Source: Calothrix sp. NIES-2098
GTDB lineage: Bacteria; Cyanobacteriota; Cyanobacteriia; Cyanobacteriales; Nostocaceae
DNA length: 64,000 nt
Assembly (NCBI GenBank): GCA_002368175.1
Contig: AP018172.1
Coordinates: forward strand, 8,497,001-8,561,000
Direction: 5' to 3'
Under the pieces are notes generated by a model. It was given only the letters and a program-made list of their open reading frames with translations, did no database searches and was not told the DNA's origin. The first letter of the stretch is position 1. Each line of letters begins with the position of its first letter. The position numbers and the translations under genes were made by a program. Below are positions 1 through 8,681 of the stretch, piece by piece.

Positions 1-1047
1 TATTAATATTGGCTCAGGCTGATGCTCTTGATACTGAACTGCACTTAAAGCTGGGTTAGTAGTTTTTTCCGGCGCTAGATTTTCATTGCTGAGTAGTTGG
101 GAGAGTTGATAGGTGGGAATAATTTTTCCCTGCCAATGTAAAAACCACTTTTGTTGGGAATAAATAATTTGGTCGGCTTTGGCAACTAAAATTTCTTCAA
201 CGCTGTTGGAATTAATCGTGAAAATAGTACGATTTGTTACCCAGACAAATAGCTGAGAAGTTGTCAGCTTTCGCGGTGTTGTAGGGATGCAAGTATTTTT
301 GGTTACAGCTGCAACTGACTGAGGAATATCTTTTTTGACAATACTTTCGTAAGCTGCACGCCAACCTGCCAAAGCGATCTGCCCGATGGTTTGAGCAGCT
401 TGCGGACTTGTGTGCAGGGAAGTTATCGTAATTTGAGCGATCGCTACAAACTCAGAGAGTTTTAATAATTCCCCAAAACCTAAAAATACCTCTGCCTGTT
501 GTATCAGTTGTTCTACTAACTGATTAGCTTCCGATTCAGCCAGAATCATTTCTAGTGTTTCTAAAGCTTGTGTCACCTCTGTGGTAGGAATCAACTGAGA
601 TACATCTAAATTAGAGCTTTGAGGAGTAACTGCTGATGGTTTATGGGTGAGTCTAGCTTCTAAATGCGCAAAAACTGGTTCTGCTTTCGCTAAGGCACTA
701 GCGATATCATCAGGTTTGGCTTGAATTTGAGCTATCAAAACTAATCTTAGATAATCGTTAGCTTGTAGGAGCGAAGTTGTTAGCTGAGAGTCTATGAAAG
801 TATTTTCCAGCGACATAAACCGAAAAATCTTCTCCAAACGATGAGCTAGAGTTTGAATGTCAGTTAAATTAACCTGGCTAGCTGTACCTTTAATAGTTTG
901 GGCAGCTCGTACCATGTGACGAATCTTGGCAGAAGTATAGTTATATGGAAGTTCTAGTATTCCGTTGTGAATTTGCTGTAGAAGTTCTGAGACTTCTTGA
1001 ACAAAGTCTTGGTCAAGATTTTCTTGGATACCAAAGTCAAGAACCAT
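1..1047 (-). CDS. CheA-like histidine kinase, N-terminal part (runs off the window)
   Basis: The first 349 codons are present; the rest lies beyond base 1. Residues about 8-110 form an Hpt (P1) domain, but the usual phosphorylated histidine is a glutamine: the core reads AAQTIKGTA at residues 48-56 where the family has HTLKGSA. A second helical, Hpt-like stretch follows (about 135-235). Near residue 270-330 there is a CheW-like beta-rich segment (FVWVTNRTIFTI ... WQGKIIPTYQLSQLL), an arrangement known from cyanobacterial PixL/HmpE-type CheA hybrids, which continue with kinase, CheW and receiver domains. The upstream gene on the same strand is a photoreceptor MCP, so this is likely the kinase of a phototaxis or related chemosensory system. 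ATG at 1047 is the first start of the open frame. Family assignment is confident; role is inferred. Confidence 0.8.
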   Translation of the reverse strand, partial: MVLDFGIQENLDQDFVQEVSELLQQIHNGILELPYNYTSAKIRHMVRAAQTIKGTASQVNLTDIQTLAHRLEKIFRFMSLENTFIDSQLTTSLLQANDYLRLVLIAQIQAKPDDIASALAKAEPVFAHLEARLTHKPSAVTPQSSNLDVSQLIPTTEVTQALETLEMILAESEANQLVEQLIQQAEVFLGFGELLKLSEFVAIAQITITSLHTSPQAAQTIGQIALAGWRAAYESIVKKDIPQSVAAVTKNTCIPTTPRKLTTSQLFVWVTNRTIFTINSNSVEEILVAKADQIIYSQQKWFLHWQGKIIPTYQLSQLLSNENLAPEKTTNPALSAVQYQEHQPEPILI

Positions 1048-1247
1048 AGCTATGTTCCTGTATTTAAGTAAGAGGGAATAAATGTTGAATGAGTAAAACA
1101 AAATACTCAAACATTTGAGCGCCGCTGAATCAGAATATAAATTTTTTAGAAAAGAAGTTAGAGAGCATCACAAAAGAATGATTAATCAAAAATTCAGTTG
1201 AGGGTCATTGCTTGCTGAAAACAAGAATTATTTCGACAGGTGCAGCG

Positions 1248-1289
1248 GGAGGTAGAAAGCTTCTTTGCTCTATTCTGCCTTCTACCTCC
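1248..1289. repeat. Inverted repeat between the MCP and CheA-like genes
   Basis: Perfect 10-bp arms (GGAGGTAGAA at 1248-1257 and its complement at 1280-1289) enclose a 22-base loop in the 246-bp gap between the two same-strand genes. No T-run follows on the minus strand, so it is not a standard terminator; it may be a mobile short palindrome or an RNA-processing hairpin that separates the two messages. Confidence 0.6.
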
Positions 1290-1293
1290 ACCT

Positions 1294-4278
1294 TTATGAA
1301 AATTCTTGTGTAAATGTCTCCAACTGAGCTAATGACTCTGCCATTGCTAAAGCTTGCTCGGAAGTCTGATTGGCAATAGTAGCAACTTCCAAAATAGATT
1401 GGTTTGCAGAGTTAGAAGTTTGGGCTTGGATAGTAGCAGCTTGTGTAATACTGGCTACTAACGTTTTTATTTGATTAGTGACAGCGATCGTTTCATTAAG
1501 TTGCTGCTGAGTTTCTTCTACCAATTCAGCACTACTTTTAACCGATTCTGCTTTGGACTGGATGGTAGCAATAATTTCGTGACTTTCTGTTTGAATTCTC
1601 GCCACAAGTGGTTGAACTTCTGTAATCTCAGATTCTAACTCATGTACTAAAGAAAGTACTTTTTGTGCGATCGCGGCAAATTGTTGACCAGCTTCTCCAG
1701 TACGAGATGCTTCCAGTGCTGTGTGCATAGCTTGGAGTTTCATCTGCGAGATTACATTACTCATAAGACTGACTATTTCAGCTAGTTTTTGAGAAGGTTG
1801 CTCTATAAGGTTGACTTTTTCAGCAGCTTCTGAAACACTTGCTTGGATAGCACAGATACTATGGAAAATTTGGTTCATTAACTCATTTTCGTATTGCACC
1901 TTGTGACTAAGCTGCTGTTCTTGAATTTCTATTTGTTGGGCAGAAAGAATCATTTCTTGAGCCGAATCACCCAACATTTGAATTTGATTGTAGATGGAAT
2001 TTATAGATTGCATCTGCTGAAGAGCAACTTCTGTGGAAAGGGTTTGCACTACTTTATTACTAGTGTTGAGCAGTTCCGAGACTTGCAAGCGGAGCTGTTC
2101 TTGTTTTTGACGCTGCTGAACAGAAGTTGCCTCCGCCGTTTGGTATGCTTGTTCTACCTGATTGAGAAGTCTGGCATGGTCGAGAGCAAATCCTACTTGC
2201 ATAGCGACTTGAGCAAATAAATCAATCTCAGACTGCTGCCAATTACGGGGAGCAGAACATTGATGTGCAATTAATAAGCCAAATAGTTGGTTATCTTTGA
2301 GAATAGGTGCGACTAAATTGGCTTTGACAGCAAAGGGTTCGAGTTGATTAATATGGCACTCAGTCAAACCTGCTTCATAGATATTACTGATAGCTTGCAC
2401 GCGACCAGCTTGGTACTTTTCGACAAAACCCTGTACAAAGCAAGGGTCTTTGATGTTTGCCCACAATGCTTTGGGAAAACCAGGAAGCACTGATTCTGCA
2501 ATTACGGTGCCATACCAGTTGGCATCAAAACCATAAACCATGACGCGGTCAGTACTAATAGCTTTGCGAACTGCTTCAACGGTGGTTTTCAGAACATCTT
2601 CTTCGTTGAGCGTTTCTCGAATGCGGCGCGTCAAGTCTGCTAGTAGATGAGTTCGTACGCTTTCAGCATCAATTCGCTGAAGTAGTCTTGCGTGGTCGAG
2701 AGCAAATCCTACTTGCATAGCAACTTGAGCAAACAAATCAATCTCATATTGCTGCCAATCGCGGGGAGCAGAACATTGATGTGCAATTAATAAGCCAAAG
2801 AGTTGGTCATCTTTGAGAATTGGTGCGACCAAATTAGCTTTGACAGCAAAGGGTTTGAGTTGATTCAGGTGACACTCAGTTAAACCTGCTTCATCAACAT
2901 TACTGATAGCTTGCACTCTACCAGCTTGGTACTTTTCTACATAACCTTCGGCAAAACAAGGGTCTTTGATTTTAGCTCGCAACGTTTTGGGAAAACCGGG
3001 AAGCACTGATTCTGCAATTACGGTACCGTACCAATCAGGATCGAAACCATAAACTATGACGCGGTCAGTGCTCATTGCTTTGCGGATTTCTTCTACCGTG
3101 GTTTTGAGAACATCTTCTTCATTAAGTGACTCTCGAATCCGACGAGTAATATCTACAAATACCTGAGTTCGATCGACTTGGGAATTTACTTGTTCCAGCA
3201 GACTAGTGTAGTTGAGAGTAAATCCTACTTGTGTAGCGATCTGGGCGAACAAATCAATCTCAGACTGCTGCCAAAAGCGGGGTTTAGCGCACTCATGGGC
3301 AATTAACAAACCGAATAATCGATCTTTTTGGCGAATTGGTGCGACTAAATTTGCTTTGACCGCAAATCGCTCTAACAAGCCGATGTGACAATCAGTGAGA
3401 TTTGCTTGATAGATATCATCAATCGCGACAACGCGCCCATCTTGGTATTTTTCAACATACTCTCCTTCAAAGCAAGGGTCTTTGACAGTAGCCCATAAAG
3501 TTTTTGGTAAACCTGATGCTACTGATTCTGCGACAAAGATTCCTTGTCCATCGGGATTAAAGCGGAAAATCGTGACGCGGTCAGTGCTGAAGGCGTTGCG
3601 CACTTCTTCAACGGTGGTTTTGAGAACATCTTCTTCATTGAGGGATTCCTGAATGTTGCGGGTAATGTTCATCAATACTTCGATAGGTTCAGCTTCGCCT
3701 TCTTGTTTCCACAGCAAATCTGGCAGCTTTTTTTTGATTAAACTGATGTTTTTCTCTAAAACAGCTAGTTCGTTTTTGCTAGCGATCGCTGTGTGAGTCC
3801 CGACATTTTCTGGCAGTAGCCTCTGCACAATATTATTAGAGAGCGCCACCGCATTCAGGAATGGGCGAATGGCGCGATTAGCTAAAATTGCAGCGATCGC
3901 ACCCACCAATAAAGTCATTCCCCCAGTTCCAATTAACAACAGCGATAACTGTTTTTGTAGTGCTAGTTTAGTTGCTGTTAAATCTTGAGCGCTTACTTGT
4001 TCTGTCTGGGGAATCTGCTCTTTAATTAGTTGGTTTCCAACGTAGTATGTTATACCTCCAATTGCCAGTATAGGGAGCATACTAATGGCACAAGAGCAAA
4101 TTGTTGCTTTGGTTTTGAAGCTCCAATCTTGCCTTCCGACTTGCTGAGGATGAGAAATTTGAATTATTGTGGGGCGTTTTGAACTATCTATCTTAGAGTT
4201 CTCTATGTCTTTTTGACTACCCTGTAACTGATTAATTTTTCTTTTGCCAACTTGCTTTCGCGGAGAAGACTGAGTCAT
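1294..4278 (-). CDS. PixJ-like methyl-accepting photoreceptor with three tandem DXCF cyanobacteriochrome GAF domains
   Basis: A 994-residue membrane receptor. Two transmembrane helices (about 62-82 and 113-134) flank a short (about 30-residue) outside loop; a HAMP-like linker follows to about 190. Three GAF domains begin near residues 205, 377 and 549. Each has both cysteines of DXCF cyanobacteriochromes: DPCF (C269, C441, C613) and the chromophore-binding LT(D/E)CH (C297, C469, C641), with 28 residues between the pair in all three and a 172-residue repeat period. Such domains typically give violet/blue to green photocycles by forming a second bilin linkage; that is family knowledge, not shown here. 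The C-terminal 270 residues are an MCP-type helical signalling region with a weakly conserved tip (LQAMHTALEASRTGEAGQQF, 848-867). The CheA-like gene downstream is the likely partner. No CheW or CheY gene is adjacent. Confidence 0.9.
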   Translation of the reverse strand: MTQSSPRKQVGKRKINQLQGSQKDIENSKIDSSKRPTIIQISHPQQVGRQDWSFKTKATICSCAISMLPILAIGGITYYVGNQLIKEQIPQTEQVSAQDLTATKLALQKQLSLLLIGTGGMTLLVGAIAAILANRAIRPFLNAVALSNNIVQRLLPENVGTHTAIASKNELAVLEKNISLIKKKLPDLLWKQEGEAEPIEVLMNITRNIQESLNEEDVLKTTVEEVRNAFSTDRVTIFRFNPDGQGIFVAESVASGLPKTLWATVKDPCFEGEYVEKYQDGRVVAIDDIYQANLTDCHIGLLERFAVKANLVAPIRQKDRLFGLLIAHECAKPRFWQQSEIDLFAQIATQVGFTLNYTSLLEQVNSQVDRTQVFVDITRRIRESLNEEDVLKTTVEEIRKAMSTDRVIVYGFDPDWYGTVIAESVLPGFPKTLRAKIKDPCFAEGYVEKYQAGRVQAISNVDEAGLTECHLNQLKPFAVKANLVAPILKDDQLFGLLIAHQCSAPRDWQQYEIDLFAQVAMQVGFALDHARLLQRIDAESVRTHLLADLTRRIRETLNEEDVLKTTVEAVRKAISTDRVMVYGFDANWYGTVIAESVLPGFPKALWANIKDPCFVQGFVEKYQAGRVQAISNIYEAGLTECHINQLEPFAVKANLVAPILKDNQLFGLLIAHQCSAPRNWQQSEIDLFAQVAMQVGFALDHARLLNQVEQAYQTAEATSVQQRQKQEQLRLQVSELLNTSNKVVQTLSTEVALQQMQSINSIYNQIQMLGDSAQEMILSAQQIEIQEQQLSHKVQYENELMNQIFHSICAIQASVSEAAEKVNLIEQPSQKLAEIVSLMSNVISQMKLQAMHTALEASRTGEAGQQFAAIAQKVLSLVHELESEITEVQPLVARIQTESHEIIATIQSKAESVKSSAELVEETQQQLNETIAVTNQIKTLVASITQAATIQAQTSNSANQSILEVATIANQTSEQALAMAESLAQLETFTQEFS

Positions 4279-4912
4279 ATAAAGTCAGATAATTCTACAA
4301 AAATTCTTCAGAAAAAAAGAGCCGTCGCCAGAGTCATTTCATCAACTAAGTTGCTAGGGTAGTGCACTTATTTAGGATTACTGCTGTGTCTAAAGTAGAG
4401 TCAAAAAGCCCAAAATTGTCTTTGTTATACATAAGACTTTTGGATAAAAGCGTATTTTCCACGAACTGAGGCAAACTAGAGCTTTGTAATACGGTTACAA
4501 ATAGCTCTCAAAACCTGAAGTCGCTTTGTCTTCACTCTTGAGACTTTTTGCTGTGCCTTAGTTTTTGATGCACCTAATTTATACTTTTGTGTATTTAGTA
4601 TATTAGTGCTTAATTGAGCAGAAGTATATTCCCTAATACTATTTTGAGTTTTAGTTTGAGATGTTAGATTGAGGATTGCCTTCTGAGTCTGGCTTGCGTG
4701 AATTCATCTGTCACCATAAATTTTCAAATTGATATAATTTTTGCAATTATTATATACAGCAAGTTGCTGTGTATACGTATGACAAAAGTAGAGTTTTTTC
4801 ATACTCAAGAAAATATATACTGAGACACTTTTAATGTATAAAAAATAGGTGCCAATCTGATTGAACACCTGAGAAAAATTCCAGAATTATGGGTATAAAT
4901 AAAAACAATATT
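4279..4912. other. Intergenic stretch, no gene seen
   Basis: AT-rich gap of 634 bp between two minus-strand genes; it holds the promoter region of the receptor-like gene's downstream neighbour only if transcription restarts here. The one structure seen is an imperfect inverted repeat at 4753-4775 (TATACAGCAA, 1 base, TTGCTGTGTATA) that could be an operator or small hairpin. No convincing ORF or RNA gene. Confidence 0.5.
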
Positions 4913-6382
4913 TTATTGTAAGAGCACAAAATCATAGCCAGTACTAGAAGCACAAGGCTTACCAGATTCACATGGCTGAATTTTGACTAAAAAGACTCCA
5001 CCTTGGCGATCGCCTGATGGTGAAAACTGAATTTTACCTGTTGCTCCCATCGCTGAAAAATTAGGATTAGATAGCACCTTTTGCAATCCTTTACGAGTAC
5101 TATCTTCTTTCAAACCAGCGATAATTACTTGCAGAGCATCATAAGCTGTTGCCGTTCTCGGACTTACATCTCCACCCCAAAGTTTAGCGGCTTTCTCGGC
5201 AAAGGAATTACCTTTACTCATATTACGATTAGCATCTCGATGCCAAGGTACAGATATCACCATCCCTTTGATATCTCCTTGTCCATACTTTAAAATCTTT
5301 TCACCATAAAGCTGTTGAGAACCAAAAAGCGCTAGTCTACCTCTATTCTCTTTCGCCACATCCAGTGCAGGATTAATATTATTGATTCGCGGAATCAGAA
5401 GTATGGCTTCTGCGCCATCGCTGGTGGCCTTAGCAATAAAATCGCTAGCTCTAAAATTAGCTGCTCCTAAATCGCAATCTGTAGCAGTAACTTTTCCTCC
5501 AGCTTTACCTATTAAATCGGTATATTCTTTGACAATTTCTTGATTTGATCTTTCCTGGTTAGATGTCTCTTGAGTGGTTCTAAATGAAGAATCTCTGCAA
5601 ATAGCTATATTAGTGCGGCGTTCTTTTTTGACAATATATTCAGCAAGAGTTTGATTAAAAATATTACGATTCGGGCTGACATTAAAGACATATTTACTAT
5701 CCATCAGAAACTGTGCTTGATTTTGTCCAGGCTGAGTTCTACCGCTGCTTGGAGATACTCTCACCAAACCACTCTGTTGATAAAGCTTGTTGTTACGCCC
5801 AAACCCTACTACTGCTAAAAGATTAGAGTCTTTAGCCAGTTCAGTATCTATCTTCTCCAAATCTCCAAAATTATTTAAACTGGCAATTTCCAGTTGCAAT
5901 GGTACGCCATTAATACCGCCACTGCTATTTACTTCTTCTTGAGCTTGTGCTACTCCCCGCAAAGTTTCTTTTGCTTCATTCAAGCTACTACCAATTGACG
6001 CAAGAACGCCTACTTTGAGAGATTTTGATCTGCCAATTTTGGCATTATTCAAATAAATTAATGTCTCTGGGTCATTGCGCTGGCTTTGCAAGGATGCTTG
6101 AAATTTGATAATAGCAGTGCCAAAATCTCCAGCTTTAAAAGCATTTACTCCTGCTACTTTTTCATCTGTTTTATCTGCTGTGACTAAAATTTTATCACCT
6201 ATACTCATCCATTCTGGAGTAGATGCGATCGGCATTCCAGAGGAATTTACCATTGAGGGTGTTGAAGGCGTTGAGATTGGTTTAGAAGCAACTTTGCTTA
6301 CTAACCATAAAATAACTGCTACCATTACACCCGCTATTCCCAGAGAGACTAGTAACCGTATATTCTCATCCTTATGTGTCAT
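4913..6382 (-). CDS. Membrane-anchored periplasmic-binding-protein-type ligand receptor
   Basis: 489 residues. One N-terminal transmembrane helix (about 9-30), a proline/serine linker, a single TPR-like helical pair (about 78-120), then a branched-chain amino-acid-type periplasmic binding fold (Peripla_BP_6) starting KVGVLASIGSS near residue 122 and containing the typical AQEEVNSSGGINGVPL segment. A free ABC-transporter binding protein would be expected beside permease and ATPase genes; none are here. Instead it lies 72 bp downstream of a Ser/Thr kinase gene on the same strand, which suggests a sensing role rather than transport. ATG at 6382 has a GAGGGG ribosome-binding site 10 bases upstream. 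The fold is confident; ligand unknown. Confidence 0.8.
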   Translation of the reverse strand: MTHKDENIRLLVSLGIAGVMVAVILWLVSKVASKPISTPSTPSMVNSSGMPIASTPEWMSIGDKILVTADKTDEKVAGVNAFKAGDFGTAIIKFQASLQSQRNDPETLIYLNNAKIGRSKSLKVGVLASIGSSLNEAKETLRGVAQAQEEVNSSGGINGVPLQLEIASLNNFGDLEKIDTELAKDSNLLAVVGFGRNNKLYQQSGLVRVSPSSGRTQPGQNQAQFLMDSKYVFNVSPNRNIFNQTLAEYIVKKERRTNIAICRDSSFRTTQETSNQERSNQEIVKEYTDLIGKAGGKVTATDCDLGAANFRASDFIAKATSDGAEAILLIPRINNINPALDVAKENRGRLALFGSQQLYGEKILKYGQGDIKGMVISVPWHRDANRNMSKGNSFAEKAAKLWGGDVSPRTATAYDALQVIIAGLKEDSTRKGLQKVLSNPNFSAMGATGKIQFSPSGDRQGGVFLVKIQPCESGKPCASSTGYDFVLLQ

Positions 6383-6454
6383 AAATAACTACCCCTCTTA
6401 ATTAGATAAATTTATCTAAATACGGTTTAACAAAAGGTAAAATCAATTACAAAA

Positions 6455-7846
6455 TCAAAACTGTTTAGTAATTAATTTGTCTACGATCTGGGATATTCCC
6501 ATGAGGATAAATGCTAATAAGCCAGCCAGCATAACTAGTAAGACTACAATTATCAATCCATTAGTTCCAGACTGTAAAGGATTGTTTATTTGCCAACTGT
6601 GGAATATATAGACAATGAATAAGTTTGTAATTACAGCAATAATCAATAAATAAGTTTTTTCAAACAAAGAGCGAGATTGAGTAAAGATTAGAGCACCTAA
6701 AATTATCAACCATAATCCCGAACTAATCAAAGTAGTCCCTAGAAAGCTGAGGAGGGTGATAGCTAAAAACGAACTACCTGAACCGACAATCACAACCCCA
6801 GGCAATAATTTTCTCATAGAGAAATGTGTGGCTGAGGGAGTAGGCTGTGGAATCTGTGGCTGTGGTGGTATGACTTGCTGTGGCGAGATAATGGTGTGAG
6901 GTACATTCCAATGTGGAGCCATCTGAGAATTTAAATCTTGTAAAACTTCTCTGGCTGACTGATAACGCTGTTCGTGGTTTTCTTGCAATAACTTATCCAG
7001 AATTATCTCTAATTCCTGACTAATCGGTTGGGTCATGTGGTTGCGCCAACTATTAGTCCAGCTAAAGCCTTGTTTCATCCATAATTGCGAGGGAGCAATA
7101 TTAGTTAGTAGATGAAAACAAGCTATTCCTAAACTGTAGAGATCGCTAGCAGGATAAGCTTCTCCAAACTGAATTTGTTCAATTGGTGCATAACCTAAAG
7201 AACCAATAATTGTCCCTGGTGAAGTGTCGATTGTTTCAGTCTTTTGTTTAGACACACCAAAATCAATCAACACTAACTTGCGTTGGGCTTCGCCCTTGCC
7301 GTAGGCATCGCGTTGACGACGAATAATATTTTCTAGCTTAATATCTCGGTGAATTACCTGTTGCTGATGTATTAATTCCAGCAAAGGTAACAAATCATTT
7401 AATAATTGCCGAATTTTTATTTCATCAAATATTCCCTGCTGTTTTAGCTCCTGCAATAAATTTTGACCTTCTATTAATTCCTGTACTAAATATAAGTAGT
7501 CATACTCTTTAAAATAGGCAAACAGTGTAGGAATTTGGTCGTGTTTTCCCAATTCTTGTAGGCGTTTTGCTTCTCGCTCAAACAACTCAGTAGCTTTTTT
7601 CTGGGCTTCACTACCACCGCCACTATAAAATTGACCGCGAACTAGCTGTTTAACAACACATGGTTCATTTAACTTATCTACATCCTCCGCTAGATAAGTA
7701 CGCGCAAAACCTCCTCTACCCAATGGTTGGATAATACGGTAACGATTTCTGAGTAGCGGTACTAACCCTGTTCCACAACTTAAGCAAAAATTTGAACCGT
7801 CAGGATTTAGAGGATTCGGACAATCGGGATTTAGGCAGCAGATCAT
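6455..7846 (-). CDS. Four-cysteine-type Ser/Thr protein kinase
   Basis: 463 residues. An N-terminal zinc-ribbon-like cluster (C4, C9, C21, C24) precedes the kinase domain, as in the cyanobacterial 4-Cys Spk group. Kinase motifs visible: glycine-rich loop GRGGFART (43-50), likely ATP lysine K66, catalytic loop HRDIKLEN (166-173), DFG (195-197), and GYAPIEQ in place of APE. Residues 177-190 form an extra loop between HRD and DFG encoded by repeat-like DNA (7277-7318). After a proline-rich linker (about 323-340) come four hydrophobic helices (about 347-460). Probably co-transcribed with the downstream receptor-like gene. Substrates cannot be predicted. Confidence 0.9.
   Translation of the reverse strand: MICCLNPDCPNPLNPDGSNFCLSCGTGLVPLLRNRYRIIQPLGRGGFARTYLAEDVDKLNEPCVVKQLVRGQFYSGGGSEAQKKATELFEREAKRLQELGKHDQIPTLFAYFKEYDYLYLVQELIEGQNLLQELKQQGIFDEIKIRQLLNDLLPLLELIHQQQVIHRDIKLENIIRRQRDAYGKGEAQRKLVLIDFGVSKQKTETIDTSPGTIIGSLGYAPIEQIQFGEAYPASDLYSLGIACFHLLTNIAPSQLWMKQGFSWTNSWRNHMTQPISQELEIILDKLLQENHEQRYQSAREVLQDLNSQMAPHWNVPHTIISPQQVIPPQPQIPQPTPSATHFSMRKLLPGVVIVGSGSSFLAITLLSFLGTTLISSGLWLIILGALIFTQSRSLFEKTYLLIIAVITNLFIVYIFHSWQINNPLQSGTNGLIIVVLLVMLAGLLAFILMGISQIVDKLITKQF
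7277..7318 (-). repeat. Repeat-derived in-frame insertion in the kinase gene
   Basis: This 42-bp stretch contains GGGCTTCGCCC and GCCGTAGGCATCGCG, which look like the short palindromic repeats scattered in Nostocales genomes. It adds about 14 residues (QRDAYGKGEAQRK) between the catalytic loop and DFG and keeps the reading frame. Recognition is from memory of such repeats, not a search. Confidence 0.5.
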
Positions 7847-8401
7847 AGAAGTGTTGCTGTCATTTTATGCACAATTAAAATATACCTTAAATTGTTTTGT
7901 TCTCCAGGCTTGCCTAATTTTTTACTAATAATTCTTATAGAATGCCAGCTAGACAACAGCACATGACAGAAATATGGTCTTAGGTAATAGATGCGATCGC
8001 CTTGACTTATAACTCTATTGAGTCAGTCATATCAAGGCTCACTATCAACGTGCTGAACCTATTGTTAGAGCCTGGCAATAAGCAATATTTTTTAGCTGAT
8101 AGTTGATTTAGATCTGCTATATTGCCAATCAATAAGCGCAAATTCTTTAATCTTGACGGGCTTTATAATACTAATAAAAAAATGCGATGGTTAGATAATA
8201 ATGTTCCTTACGAATAATTTATATGTCGCCAACATTATTTGAATTAGTATAAGATAAAAATTAACCTAAAAAAATAAACTACAGCAAAATGAGCCACTTA
8301 TGATGATTCGATAATGCGCTTGTTTTGTTATAATAACTTTTGAGTGTGATTGTCTATCAGGACGTATATGGGCATAGTTATTATATAAGTTTTGAAAAAA
8401 T
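7847..8401. other. Intergenic stretch, no gene seen
   Basis: Divergent gap of 555 bp between the kinase (minus) and the small coiled-coil gene (plus); both promoters should lie here. It is AT-rich and contains one HIP1-like GCGATCGC near 7993. No RNA gene, convincing operator or terminator was recognised. Confidence 0.5.
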
Positions 8402-8662
8402 ATGAGTGATATTGAACGTCTTGAGAAACTAATAGAGTCTAACGCTAAGTCAATTCAAGCTTTAACTGATTTAGCTAGTAGCATTTTACCTAGGCTAGAT
8501 GATATGCAACGGCAAATGGTGAATATGCAGCGTCAAATGATTGATAATCAAAGAAGAATTGATAACAATACAGGAGATATTAGAGATTTAGCAGCAGATA
8601 TTAGAGAGTTAACACTGGAAAATCAAAGAATTTTAAAATACTTAGAATCTCGTAATCAATAA
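8402..8662 (+). CDS. Small coiled-coil protein of unknown function
   Basis: 86 residues, strongly helical and charged, with heptad-like repeats throughout (MQRQMVNMQRQMIDNQRRI around 38-56, then DIRDLAADIRELTLENQRIL). No signal peptide or membrane helix. This resembles small cyanobacterial coiled-coil proteins of unknown role. The start ATG at 8402 has only an A-rich leader and no clear Shine-Dalgarno. It converges on the ROK gene with 19 bp between stops. The regular composition argues for a real gene. Confidence 0.65.
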   Translation: MSDIERLEKLIESNAKSIQALTDLASSILPRLDDMQRQMVNMQRQMIDNQRRIDNNTGDIRDLAADIRELTLENQRILKYLESRNQ

Positions 8663-8681
8663 ATAGTATTGCCGAATCAAT

